Source: Actinomycetota bacterium (lineage in GTDB: Bacteria; Actinomycetota; Actinomycetes; Nanopelagicales; Nanopelagicaceae). From it: 64,000 bases of DNA. Under the pieces are notes generated by a model, which saw nothing but the letters and a program-made list of their open reading frames with translations, did no database searches and was not told the origin of the DNA. Shown one piece after another: positions 8,879 to 16,863 of the stretch. Within the stretch, counting starts at the first letter, position 1. Each line of letters starts with the position of its first letter. The stretch lies in NCBI GenBank assembly GCA_009699205.1, contig WLOP01000002.1:62001-126000 (forward strand), given 5' to 3'. The translations under genes and the position numbers were made by a program.

Positions 8879-9997
8879 GTGGGCGCGCTTTCTGGTTTAA
8901 GAATCGCTGATTTTTCACGCGTACTTGCCGGGCCCTATGCCACGATGTTGTTAGCCGATATGGGCGCTGAAGTGATTAAAGTTGAACGTCCAAATGTTGG
9001 AGATGACACACGTACATGGGGACCTCCTTACGATGCATCTGGCGCTGCAACATATTTTCAATCAGTGAACCGAAATAAGCAGGGGATTACCGCCGATCTT
9101 TCGACCGTCGAAGGTCGCGCTAAGGCCTTTAAATTGATCTCCACATGCGATGTGCTGGTCGAGAATTTTGCTCCAGGGACGATGGACAAATTTGGATTTA
9201 GTTATCAAGAGCTTGTAAAAGAATTTCCGGGGTTAATTTACTGTTCTATATCTGGGTTTGGTACTAGCGAACAAGCGCGTGAATTACCAGGGTATGACTT
9301 ACTTGTGCAAGCCATGAGTGGACTAATGAGCATCACAGGTAGCGACTCCGAGCACCCCACAAAGGTAGGTGTTGCGCTGGTTGATGTTGTTGCGGGACTT
9401 CATGCTTCACTCGGAATCGTTGCTGCGCTCAACCATCGCAATGCCACAGGGGCCGGCCAGAAAATCGAAATCAATCTATTGAGTTCTGCGCTATCTGCAA
9501 TGGTTAATCAATCAGGTGCTTTTGCTGGCGCCGAAGTTACTCCACGCGCTTTAGGCAATGCTCATCCAAGCATCTCGCCTTATGAGGTTTACCCTACACA
9601 AGATGCACAAATTGTTATCGCAGTGGGCAATGACGTGCAGTTTGCTAAGTTCGCTTCAGTTATTGGTTTCACTCTCGCAGAAGACCCTCGCTTCGCTACT
9701 AACCCAGAGCGAGTGAATAACCGTGCTCTATTAAATTCACATCTTCTTCCACTTCTGGCTGCCAAGGGAGTCGGGGAGTGGACCTCTGAATTGACCGCAG
9801 TAGGTGTGCCAGCGGGGCCAATCAACACCATCGCTCAAGCAGTTAATTTGGCAGAAGAACTCGGGCTAAATCCAATCGTCGACATTGTTGATCCTCGAAG
9901 CGGTTCAAAAAGCAGAACGATTGCAAATCCAATTACTTTTTCTGCAACACCAGTCGAATATCGACTAGGTCCACCAACTCTTGGGGCAAACGACTAA
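8879..9997 (+). CDS. Family III (CaiB/BaiF) CoA-transferase, probable glutarate CoA-transferase
   Basis: A 372-residue formyl-CoA-transferase-like enzyme. It shows the N-terminal LSGLRIADFSRVLAGPYATMLLADMGAEVIKVE pattern in part, NRNKQG, VENFAPG and the catalytic aspartate D169 in VALVDVVAG. Family III enzymes transfer CoA between carboxylates through an aspartyl-CoA intermediate. Its tail overlaps the convergent glutaryl-CoA dehydrogenase gene by 4 bases. A family III enzyme next to GcdH suggests succinyl-CoA:glutarate CoA-transferase, as in human SUGCT. That substrate call is inference. Confidence 0.85.
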   Translation: MGALSGLRIADFSRVLAGPYATMLLADMGAEVIKVERPNVGDDTRTWGPPYDASGAATYFQSVNRNKQGITADLSTVEGRAKAFKLISTCDVLVENFAPGTMDKFGFSYQELVKEFPGLIYCSISGFGTSEQARELPGYDLLVQAMSGLMSITGSDSEHPTKVGVALVDVVAGLHASLGIVAALNHRNATGAGQKIEINLLSSALSAMVNQSGAFAGAEVTPRALGNAHPSISPYEVYPTQDAQIVIAVGNDVQFAKFASVIGFTLAEDPRFATNPERVNNRALLNSHLLPLLAAKGVGEWTSELTAVGVPAGPINTIAQAVNLAEELGLNPIVDIVDPRSGSKSRTIANPITFSATPVEYRLGPPTLGAND

Positions 9998-11163
9998 CGA
10001 AAAGCGGCAATACCAGTGAGTGCTTCTCCGATAACTAATGCATGAATTTCGTGAGTGCCCTCGTAAGTAAGAACTGATTCCAGATTCGTCATATGTCTGA
10101 AAATCGGATATTCGGTAGTAATGCCTGCAGCTCCAAGTATTGAACGCGCTTCGCGCGCAATCTCAATCGCCCCTTGTACGTTATTAAATTTACCCATACT
10201 GATTTGTTGAGGTGTGATCTTATGCTCATCCTTTATCTTGCCAAGGTGAAGAGCCAATAACGCGGCGGTGTTAAGACGAGTTGCCATCTTTGCGAATTTC
10301 TCTTGCGTGATTTGATGGCGCGAAATTGGACCTTCAAACTGTTCGCGAGTTGAGGCGTAGGCAAGACTAGATTCAAGGCAATCACGAGCTGCTCCTACTG
10401 CGCCGAAAATGATTCCGAATCGCGCTTCTGCCAGACAGGTAAGCGGTGCACGTAAACTTGTCGCACCTGGGAGGCGGGAGCTATCTGGAACGCGCATATT
10501 TTCGAAAACCAATTCAGCAGTCATAGATGCCCGCAATGAAAGTTTGTGTTTGATGAGGTTGGCACTAAAACCTGGAGTAGATGTGGGAACGCAAAAACCG
10601 CGGACTCCTTCATCGGTACGCGCCCATACGATTGCAACATCGGCAACGTTTCCATTTGTGATCCACATTTTGCTACCGTTAATAATCCAATCGCCACCAA
10701 CTTTCTTCGCGGTGGTAATCATTCCGGCTGGGTTTGATCCATGATCGGCTTCAGTTAAACCGAAACATCCAATTGCTTCACCTGTTGCCATCTTGGGCAA
10801 CCATTCGCTCTTTGTCTCTTCGCTGCCGTAGGCGTGAATCGCGAACATGGCCAATGAACCTTGCACTGATACCAGAGAGCGAAGACCCGAGTCACCGGCT
10901 TCAAGTTCCATGCACGCTAATCCATAAGAGGTGGCGTCAGTTCCTGCACATCCGTAGCCATCAAGATGCATACCGAGCAGACCTATTTCACCCAATTCGC
11001 GAGCAAGTTCTCGCACTGGGATTTCGGTTGTCTCATACCAATGAGCGATGTTGGGTTTGATCCGGTCATTCACATATTGACGTGTGACGGCCTGGATTGC
11101 CTTCTGCTCTGCATTGAGTTCTCGTTCAACATCGAGCAGATCGAATGGATGCTGCGTTGCCAT
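9994..11163 (-). CDS. gcdH: Glutaryl-CoA dehydrogenase
   Basis: A 389-residue FAD acyl-CoA dehydrogenase that should oxidise and decarboxylate glutaryl-CoA to crotonyl-CoA. The GCDH-type features are R95 in DSGLRSLVSVQ, which in the family binds the substrate carboxylate, and the catalytic base E368 in TYEGTHEIHALVIG. FAD-binding segments FGLTEADHGSNPAG and MWITNG are also present. It is transcribed toward the CaiB-type transferase and shares 4 bases with it. Start ATG 11163 has a leaderless -10. Electrons would go to ETF. Confidence 0.92.
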   Translation of the reverse strand: MATQHPFDLLDVERELNAEQKAIQAVTRQYVNDRIKPNIAHWYETTEIPVRELARELGEIGLLGMHLDGYGCAGTDATSYGLACMELEAGDSGLRSLVSVQGSLAMFAIHAYGSEETKSEWLPKMATGEAIGCFGLTEADHGSNPAGMITTAKKVGGDWIINGSKMWITNGNVADVAIVWARTDEGVRGFCVPTSTPGFSANLIKHKLSLRASMTAELVFENMRVPDSSRLPGATSLRAPLTCLAEARFGIIFGAVGAARDCLESSLAYASTREQFEGPISRHQITQEKFAKMATRLNTAALLALHLGKIKDEHKITPQQISMGKFNNVQGAIEIAREARSILGAAGITTEYPIFRHMTNLESVLTYEGTHEIHALVIGEALTGIAAFR

Positions 11164-11169
11164 GGTTCA

Positions 11170-11175
11170 ACAATA
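11170..11175 (-). promoter_or_regulatory. Leaderless -10 element of gcdH
   Basis: Minus strand TATTGT, six bases, then ATG at 11163. Confidence 0.5.
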
Positions 11176-11208
11176 GTCATCTTTGGACTTCAAGACGAGA
11201 GTCCGTTC

Positions 11209-12024
11209 TTAGCCTTTCACCGCTCCTTGTGTTATCCCCGCCACTATCTGGCGGTTGAAGCCAACGTAGAGGGCAATCATGGGGACCGTAACCATTGTTA
11301 GCGCCGCAAAGAGCATGCGATAGTCGGTAGCATATTTCGAAGAGAATGAAAGTAACCCTGTGGGGATTGTCTTGAGTGATTCGTCTTGTACGTAAAGCAG
11401 TGCAAGCAGGAATTCATTCCATGCACCTAGGGCTGAGAATATTCCGACAGTTACTAGCGCCGGCCTAATGATGGGAAACATCAAGAAACGATAAGTCTGA
11501 ATATCGCTGCTGCCATCGATACGCGCGGCTTCAAAGAGTTCTTTTGGTAAGGAATCGATGTAACTCTTGATTAACCAAATAGCGAGCGGAATCCCCATCG
11601 CCGTGTAAGGGATGATCAGCGCCCACCTTGTATCTTTGAGATTAAGATAATCAAACTCTTGATTTTGCATAATGAAATAAGACTGGATAGGTAGGAGCAG
11701 GCCGAGAGTGAAGAGCAGGAAGACAGCCCGTGATCCGGGAAATCTCAAACGACTCAATGCAAAACCTGCCATTGAAGCCGTTACGAGCACAAGAACTGTC
11801 GAGGCGGTAGTAGCAATGACGCTATTGAGGGCGTACTTACCTACTCCTCCCACTCGCCACGAATCGACAAAGACGCGAAAATCAAATGAGTGTGGCAGCG
11901 ATAATGGAGTTTGTGAAATCTCGGCATTGGATTTGAATGAGCTGTAAAACATCCAAAAAAGAGGCAGGAGTGCAAAAAGTGAATATGCTCCGATAAGTGC
12001 GTGTAAGAATCGGCGGCGTATCAC
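11209..12024 (-). CDS. Sugar ABC transporter permease (MalG type)
   Basis: A 271-residue inner-membrane permease with six predicted segments and the EAA loop FEAARIDGSSDIQTYRFLMFPII (seen in part at about 180-205), the coupling helix for the ATPase. It belongs to the CUT1 carbohydrate uptake family. The GTG start at 12024 overlaps the stop of the upstream permease by one base, so translation is coupled. No ATPase gene lies in the cluster. CUT1 systems in actinobacteria often use a shared MsiK-type ATPase encoded elsewhere. Confidence 0.92.
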   Translation of the reverse strand: MIRRRFLHALIGAYSLFALLPLFWMFYSSFKSNAEISQTPLSLPHSFDFRVFVDSWRVGGVGKYALNSVIATTASTVLVLVTASMAGFALSRLRFPGSRAVFLLFTLGLLLPIQSYFIMQNQEFDYLNLKDTRWALIIPYTAMGIPLAIWLIKSYIDSLPKELFEAARIDGSSDIQTYRFLMFPIIRPALVTVGIFSALGAWNEFLLALLYVQDESLKTIPTGLLSFSSKYATDYRMLFAALTMVTVPMIALYVGFNRQIVAGITQGAVKG

Positions 12025-12902
12025 TAGTACTCCACGTCAACTCTGGTACGTTTTTGCCAAAGATTGAATAGGTATGCCATTGCAAGACCTGCTACCGATA
12101 CGATAATTGAGAGTGCAGATCCATACCCGAATTCACCATCTCGGAATACTGATTTCACCATGAAAGTAGTTGGCACCTCTGTGGTGTGGTACGGCCCGCC
12201 GTCGGTAAGTACATAGAAAAGATCAAAGCCCTGAAGACCACCGGTAATACAGATTAAAATTGCAACGGATGTAACTTGGCGAATCATTGGAATCTTGATT
12301 TTGGTGAATATTGACATCTCACCGCTTCCATCCAAGCGAGCTGATTCGATAACATCTGTGGGTAAACGGTTCAGTGCAGCTGTAAAAATTGCCATGTAGA
12401 ACCCCGAAAATACCCACCCTGAAACAAAGCAGATAGCGAAGAGCGCCGTCTTGGTATCGCCAAGCCATATGTGCTGAAATTTAGTTAATCCAAGTGAAGC
12501 CAGAATTGCATTGAGAATTCCATAATCAGAATTGAAAATCGCGCGCCACAAGACTGCAATGACAACCATAGGGAGCATTACGGGCACAAAGAGCGCGATA
12601 CGATAAAAGGCTGAGTGCTTGAGGGAAGAGATGAACCCTGCTAATGCAAGCCCGAGGAGAACTTCCAAAATTAGTGTGGCAACAATGTAGATAGCGACGT
12701 GGCTAAAGGTAGAGCGAAAAATTGAATCACTGAGCGCGCGGCTGTAATTTCCTAAACCGGCCCATGTTGGTGAACCAAATCCATTCCAACGTAGAAAGCT
12801 CAAAGCAATTGTGCCGATAAATGGCAGAATGACTGCAAAGCAATAAATCAGAACTGCGGGTGCAACAAGGATAAAGACACCAAGGCGTGATGTTGGTTTC
12901 AT
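12024..12902 (-). CDS. Sugar ABC transporter permease (MalF type)
   Basis: A 292-residue CUT1 permease with six membrane segments and the EAA motif ESARLDGSGEMSIFTKIKIP (about 205-224). It pairs with the following MalG-type permease to form the channel. It lies 43 bases downstream of the binding-protein gene and overlaps the next permease by one base, so the three genes form one operon read leftward. Confidence 0.92.
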   Translation of the reverse strand: MKPTSRLGVFILVAPAVLIYCFAVILPFIGTIALSFLRWNGFGSPTWAGLGNYSRALSDSIFRSTFSHVAIYIVATLILEVLLGLALAGFISSLKHSAFYRIALFVPVMLPMVVIAVLWRAIFNSDYGILNAILASLGLTKFQHIWLGDTKTALFAICFVSGWVFSGFYMAIFTAALNRLPTDVIESARLDGSGEMSIFTKIKIPMIRQVTSVAILICITGGLQGFDLFYVLTDGGPYHTTEVPTTFMVKSVFRDGEFGYGSALSIIVSVAGLAMAYLFNLWQKRTRVDVEY

Positions 12903-12945
12903 GCCCTGGTGTCTTTACCTGTATGGATCTTTAATAATTTGATCG

Positions 12946-14220
12946 CTATTTTGTCTCAACTTTTGCTTGCGCATCGTCGAGTGCTTTCTGTGGAGTTTTC
13001 ACCCCATCTAGTACTTCGGAGATTGCCGTATTGAGGGCATCTGCCATCTTTAGGTCATACCCGGTATCTGGTGGGGCGACCAATGTTGCGCCAGAGTTGA
13101 GCAAATCAACCATGGATTGAGTGAGAGGATCAAGCGCTGCAGAATCTCCAGATTTGGCAACGGGTGTGAAGCCAGCCTTTGACCAGGTAGCAACCATTTC
13201 TGCAGAGAATGCACTCTTGAGAAAATCAATTGCCATATCTTTTTTCTCGCTCTTGTCATTGACGATATAGCCCGTAGTCACGCCCATGATGCTCTTCTGG
13301 TCTCCGGCGCCACCATCAATGGCTGGCAAGTTGAACCAACCCATATCCATAGTTGGAGCGTCAGTCTTGGCGTTTGCAACAATCCATGAACCGATTGGCA
13401 ACATCGCTGCTTTGCCTTGGAAGAAGAGTGAATAACCTTCATTATCGGTGATGGAGTTTGCGCTTGCATTAACGTACCCAGCCGTATGCAGATCAGCTAC
13501 ATACTGCATCGCCTTCACAAACTCAGGGGAATTAAGAGGTTTGTTTTTGCTGAGGATCTGGTCGTAGACCGAATCTCCGGCCACACGTGAGAAGAGATGG
13601 CCAAACCAGTTGCCCGCTACCCAAAGATCCTTATTGCCAATGGAGAATGGGGTAATTCCTGCGTCCTTGATCTTTGAACACGCATCGAGCATCTGCGCCC
13701 ATGTTGTTGGCGCGGTAATCCCCAGGTTGGCAAAAATCGCTTTGTTGTACCAGATTACGTTTGTGACATCGGAAGTGTAAGGAACCATTCGAATCTTGCC
13801 ATCAAGGGTTGTCGAAGCGAATGCCCCATCATTAAACTCATCGGCAAGCCCACTGTTCTTCACCAAATCGGTGATATCTGCGGCATATCCATCAGCAATT
13901 TTATTTACCAAACGGGCTCCGGCCCATTCGAAGTAAATATCGGGAGGATTTCCGCTTGTAAGAAGATTCTTCAAACCAATGGTTTCGTAGAGATCATCAT
14001 TCTGCACTTGAAATTCAACAGTCCAACCTGCATGGTCGGCTTTGAATTTAGTCGCAATTTGATCCCAAATATCTTGAGCGTCGGCGCCACCGCTACCGAA
14101 AGCTACGCGCAGAACTTTGTCGGTGGTTTCGCTCTTGCTGCATCCAGTTGTAATCGCTAATGCAAGAACTAAACTGATGGCTAATACCATCTTTGCTTTA
14201 AAACTCTGTCTGAATTTCAC
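12946..14220 (-). CDS. Sugar ABC transporter substrate-binding lipoprotein
   Basis: A 424-residue extracellular solute-binding protein (SBP_bac_1 family). It has a lipoprotein signal with lipobox LAITTGC, Cys at 27, so it should be tethered to the outer face of the membrane. The mature region shows typical family 1 features such as DIYFEWAGARLV and the FFQGKAAMLPIGSW segment. The GTG at 14220 is preceded by an AAGAGGGAA-type ribosome site. Nearby amino sugar genes suggest N-acetylglucosamine or a chito-oligosaccharide as substrate (inference). Confidence 0.9.
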   Translation of the reverse strand: MKFRQSFKAKMVLAISLVLALAITTGCSKSETTDKVLRVAFGSGGADAQDIWDQIATKFKADHAGWTVEFQVQNDDLYETIGLKNLLTSGNPPDIYFEWAGARLVNKIADGYAADITDLVKNSGLADEFNDGAFASTTLDGKIRMVPYTSDVTNVIWYNKAIFANLGITAPTTWAQMLDACSKIKDAGITPFSIGNKDLWVAGNWFGHLFSRVAGDSVYDQILSKNKPLNSPEFVKAMQYVADLHTAGYVNASANSITDNEGYSLFFQGKAAMLPIGSWIVANAKTDAPTMDMGWFNLPAIDGGAGDQKSIMGVTTGYIVNDKSEKKDMAIDFLKSAFSAEMVATWSKAGFTPVAKSGDSAALDPLTQSMVDLLNSGATLVAPPDTGYDLKMADALNTAISEVLDGVKTPQKALDDAQAKVETK

Positions 14221-14370
14221 AAGATTCCCTCTTTCTTGGTTCTTCTTGGCTTTTTTGATTTGCCGAGTTCCGGAGTCTGTTCAACGACGCAATTGTGAAG
14301 GGGGTGGCAGCTTTTCGCAAGGGCTCTAGAGGGATTTCCGCAATAGAGTGGAATTTCCTCTCTTCTTGGG

Positions 14371-14376
14371 TAACCT
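14371..14376 (+). promoter_or_regulatory. Leaderless -10 element of the GNAT gene
   Basis: TAACCT, six bases, then ATG at 14383. Confidence 0.5.
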
Positions 14377-14382
14377 GCTCAA

Positions 14383-15003
14383 ATGAAAGTTCTGGATTTT
14401 GCAACGGGCGCATATTGGCGCCACGCGAACGAGGAAGATCGCTTGGACCTTTACCGCGTCTGCGTTGAAACTGGCGACTCGGGACAGGATGCAACACCGC
14501 TTTTTAATCTGCCGGATATGTTGGGTGAAGTATTTGTCGGTCCCTACTTAACGTTCGAACCTAATTATGCATTTGCGCTAATTAATGAAGGAATATCTGG
14601 GTATCTCTTAGCCACGATAGATACAGCGAATTTTGAGTCTAAGCTACAAGATAGTTGGTGGCCCGCCTTACAATCTAAATATGCGGCCATCGATAATTCC
14701 TTATTCACATCCGAAGAGTGTGGAATTTTGAAATTCATCAACTCGCCCGAGGTAACGGATGTGGAAGTTACCTCTCAATTTCCCAGCCAGATTCATATTG
14801 ATCTGCTTCCTCGTAGCCAAGGGGCGGGATATGGGAAAGCCATGATGAAGTACACCCTTGAACTCTTAGCAAAAAATGGATCACCAGGAGTTCACCTACA
14901 TGTTAGCCCCACTAATGAACGCGCTTTTCATTTCTATCAAGGTTTAGGTTTCACGCTGGCACACAAGTTTGATGATGATTGGCTGATGATACGTTCGCTG
15001 TAA
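14383..15003 (+). CDS. GNAT-family acetyltransferase, O-GlcNAcase HAT-like
   Basis: A 206-residue GNAT protein. The acetyl-CoA loop is in LLPRSQGAGYGKAMM (about 145-160) and the last beta-strands read SPTNERAFHFYQGLGF. The N-terminal pattern YRVCVETGDSGQDAT with VGPYLTFEPN resembles the bacterial relatives of the acetyltransferase-like domain of O-GlcNAcase. The acceptor is unknown. The amino sugar cluster around it makes a hexosamine derivative plausible. It is read from its own leaderless promoter, divergent from the ABC importer and convergent with the SIS gene. Confidence 0.82.
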   Translation: MKVLDFATGAYWRHANEEDRLDLYRVCVETGDSGQDATPLFNLPDMLGEVFVGPYLTFEPNYAFALINEGISGYLLATIDTANFESKLQDSWWPALQSKYAAIDNSLFTSEECGILKFINSPEVTDVEVTSQFPSQIHIDLLPRSQGAGYGKAMMKYTLELLAKNGSPGVHLHVSPTNERAFHFYQGLGFTLAHKFDDDWLMIRSL

Positions 15004-15011
15004 AAGTAAAA

Positions 15012-15767
15012 TTAATTGAGAATTTCAATTCTTGATAAATATTTGGCAAAGAGTTTCGCATTATGCATATCTCCGCCTTCAAGGTTGGAGCTCAAGAATA
15101 GATCTGGCACTTTACCTTTGCTGGCAAGCATGGCAATAGTTTGTACCACGAGACTTTCAAGAAGGTAGGCGCCAACAATTGTTGAGGTAGCACCAACCGG
15201 AGTGGGGATTCCCTCTATGTTCATAAATGCATCTCCAGGAACCCCGCCATTATCTAAGACAATATCTACGATTTCATGGAGTTTCAGAGAGTTTTTCGAT
15301 CTTGCAGAGCCGCTTGTCGCATGGTTGACGCTTGTCAGAGCGATAACAGTTATGCCGAGTTTTTTAGCTCGCTGGGCTAATTCTAGAGATGCACCATTGC
15401 CGCCAGAATTGGAGATAACTATGAGGCAGTCACCCTTATCAAGAGGGTGCAATTTTAAAAGTGAATCAACAACGCCTGGTTCCCGTTCTTTTGCCGTAGC
15501 CGACACCACTGCTTTATGTAACATCAAATCATCGTTAACGAAAAGAGAAACGTTCGCGAGGCCACCTGCTCGATAGAAGATTTCTTCGGCTAGAAGGTGT
15601 GAGTGACCAGTGCCAAAGGTATGGATAAGTCCGTCGTTTTCAATGGTTGTAGCTAGCGCCTTAGCTGCCTTGAGAATCTCGCTGTTTTGACTCTGACTTT
15701 GTGCCAAAAGTAGGGCGAGAACTCTAGAGGTGAACGCTTGTAAGGCATCCGCGCCATTTTCTATCAC
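15012..15767 (-). CDS. SIS-domain protein of the UPF0309 type
   Basis: A 251-residue sugar-isomerase (SIS) fold protein, a family that binds phosphosugars. Seen are FGTGHSHLLAEEIFYRAGGLA (phosphate-binding start, about 54-74) and VISNSGGNGASLELA (about 115-130), a typical SIS serine loop. In streptomycetes UPF0309 proteins lie beside amino sugar genes. It is probably an isomerase or sensor of an amino sugar phosphate; the reaction cannot be assigned. GTG 15767 is preceded by TATGAT and six bases. Confidence 0.83.
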   Translation of the reverse strand: MIENGADALQAFTSRVLALLLAQSQSQNSEILKAAKALATTIENDGLIHTFGTGHSHLLAEEIFYRAGGLANVSLFVNDDLMLHKAVVSATAKEREPGVVDSLLKLHPLDKGDCLIVISNSGGNGASLELAQRAKKLGITVIALTSVNHATSGSARSKNSLKLHEIVDIVLDNGGVPGDAFMNIEGIPTPVGATSTIVGAYLLESLVVQTIAMLASKGKVPDLFLSSNLEGGDMHNAKLFAKYLSRIEILN

Positions 15768-15773
15768 TTAACG

Positions 15774-15779
15774 ATCATA
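15774..15779 (-). promoter_or_regulatory. Leaderless -10 element of the SIS gene
   Basis: Minus strand TATGAT, six bases, then GTG at 15767. Confidence 0.5.
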
Positions 15780-15815
15780 CCCATATAGATTTAGACGGTA
15801 AGGGAGGTGACAATC

Positions 15816-16742
15816 GTGGCAATTGCAGTTGCGGTAGATGGGGGCGGGTCGACCCTTCGCGTCGCCATCCTTGGTGCGGATGTCAGCATAAAAGAATTTC
15901 CTGGTTTTACTCCGGGGCAAGGATCTTTTACTGAGTATCTCATTAACTATTTAGGTGAAGCCTTGCAAGGACATACCGCTATAAGCCGCATGGTTGTTGC
16001 TTCGGCTGCGCAACCGGCAAATCAAGCCGAAAGAATTCAGATGCAATCGGCACTTCACTCTGCATTCGGTATGCAAGAACTCTGGTTAACCTCTGATGCC
16101 GTAAGCGCGCATCAAGCGACAATCAAAGGTGATGGCGTGGTAATTGCGGCAGGTACAGGAGTTGCTGCTCTTGCTGTAGGAAATAAGCGCTCCACCGTTC
16201 ATGCGCTCAGCGGCGACGGATACCTTATTGGCGATGAAGGTGGTGCATTCTGGATTGGCCAACGAGGCTTGAATTCCGCGCTCCGATCTAAAGATGGTCG
16301 CGGGGGCAGCGAACTGCTTTTAAAGAGAGCGTGCGAATTTTTCAATACATCGCCTGAATATTTAGCTGACTTGGTTCATCAACTACCGCGCCCCGTATAT
16401 TCAATAGCTACCTTTGCTTCAATAGTTGCACAAGCGGCAGAGAGCAACGATGCAGACGCCATTGCGATTCTCACTCAAGGGGCCAATGAAATTTTGCTTA
16501 TCGCGACTACTGCTCAGAAGTTATGCAATGGCGTCGATGGTTTTGAAATAGCCCTCAGCGGCGGTGCAATTCCACCAGGGAGGATTTTTCACCAACTAGT
16601 ACAAGCGGCTCTGCAAAATAAAGGAATGTACCTTGCCCAAAGTTGCAGTTCGCCCTTACAGGGCGCAATCGAATTAGCCCAGTTAGAAAACCCTGGAGTT
16701 TTTGCATCAGAAATTCATCAAGTCACCTTCAAAGCTTCTTGA
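15816..16742 (+). CDS. N-acetylglucosamine kinase-like ATPase (BadF/BadG/BcrA/BcrD family)
   Basis: A 308-residue ASKHA-fold sugar kinase. The phosphate 1 motif AVDGGGSTLR is at the very N-terminus, IAAGTGVAAL (about 110-120) is the phosphate 2 motif, followed by GDGYLIGDEGGAFWIG. ALSGGAIPPG near residue 250 is the adenosine motif. I choose GTG 15816 because AGGGAGG (15801-15807) is at ideal spacing; the upstream GTG at 15807 would overlap that site. Family members phosphorylate GlcNAc or glucosamine, fitting the ABC importer and SIS protein nearby. Confidence 0.85.
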   Translation: MAIAVAVDGGGSTLRVAILGADVSIKEFPGFTPGQGSFTEYLINYLGEALQGHTAISRMVVASAAQPANQAERIQMQSALHSAFGMQELWLTSDAVSAHQATIKGDGVVIAAGTGVAALAVGNKRSTVHALSGDGYLIGDEGGAFWIGQRGLNSALRSKDGRGGSELLLKRACEFFNTSPEYLADLVHQLPRPVYSIATFASIVAQAAESNDADAIAILTQGANEILLIATTAQKLCNGVDGFEIALSGGAIPPGRIFHQLVQAALQNKGMYLAQSCSSPLQGAIELAQLENPGVFASEIHQVTFKAS

Positions 16743-16828
16743 ATTTAGAAAATGCCCCTGCTGTTTATAATCTGCGTGTCACCAATCTCCCGCACTTTCT
16801 CATTACTCGTGGAGATCTTGTACTGTAA

Positions 16829-16857
16829 TTGACTTACCAATAGACCTAAACTACTTT
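16829..16857 (+). promoter_or_regulatory. Promoter of the thiolase-regulator operon
   Basis: TTGACT at 16829-16834, 17 bases, then TACTTT at 16852-16857, six bases, and the ATG at 16864. The transcript should be leaderless. Confidence 0.55.
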
Positions 16858-16863
16858 GTACAA
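16856..16863. promoter_or_regulatory. TTGTACAA palindrome at thiolase start
   Basis: A perfect 8-bp palindrome lies directly before the ATG and over the presumed transcription start. A TTGTAC half copy is at 16818-16823. It is a candidate operator, perhaps for the IclR-type regulator encoded downstream. Confidence 0.35.
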
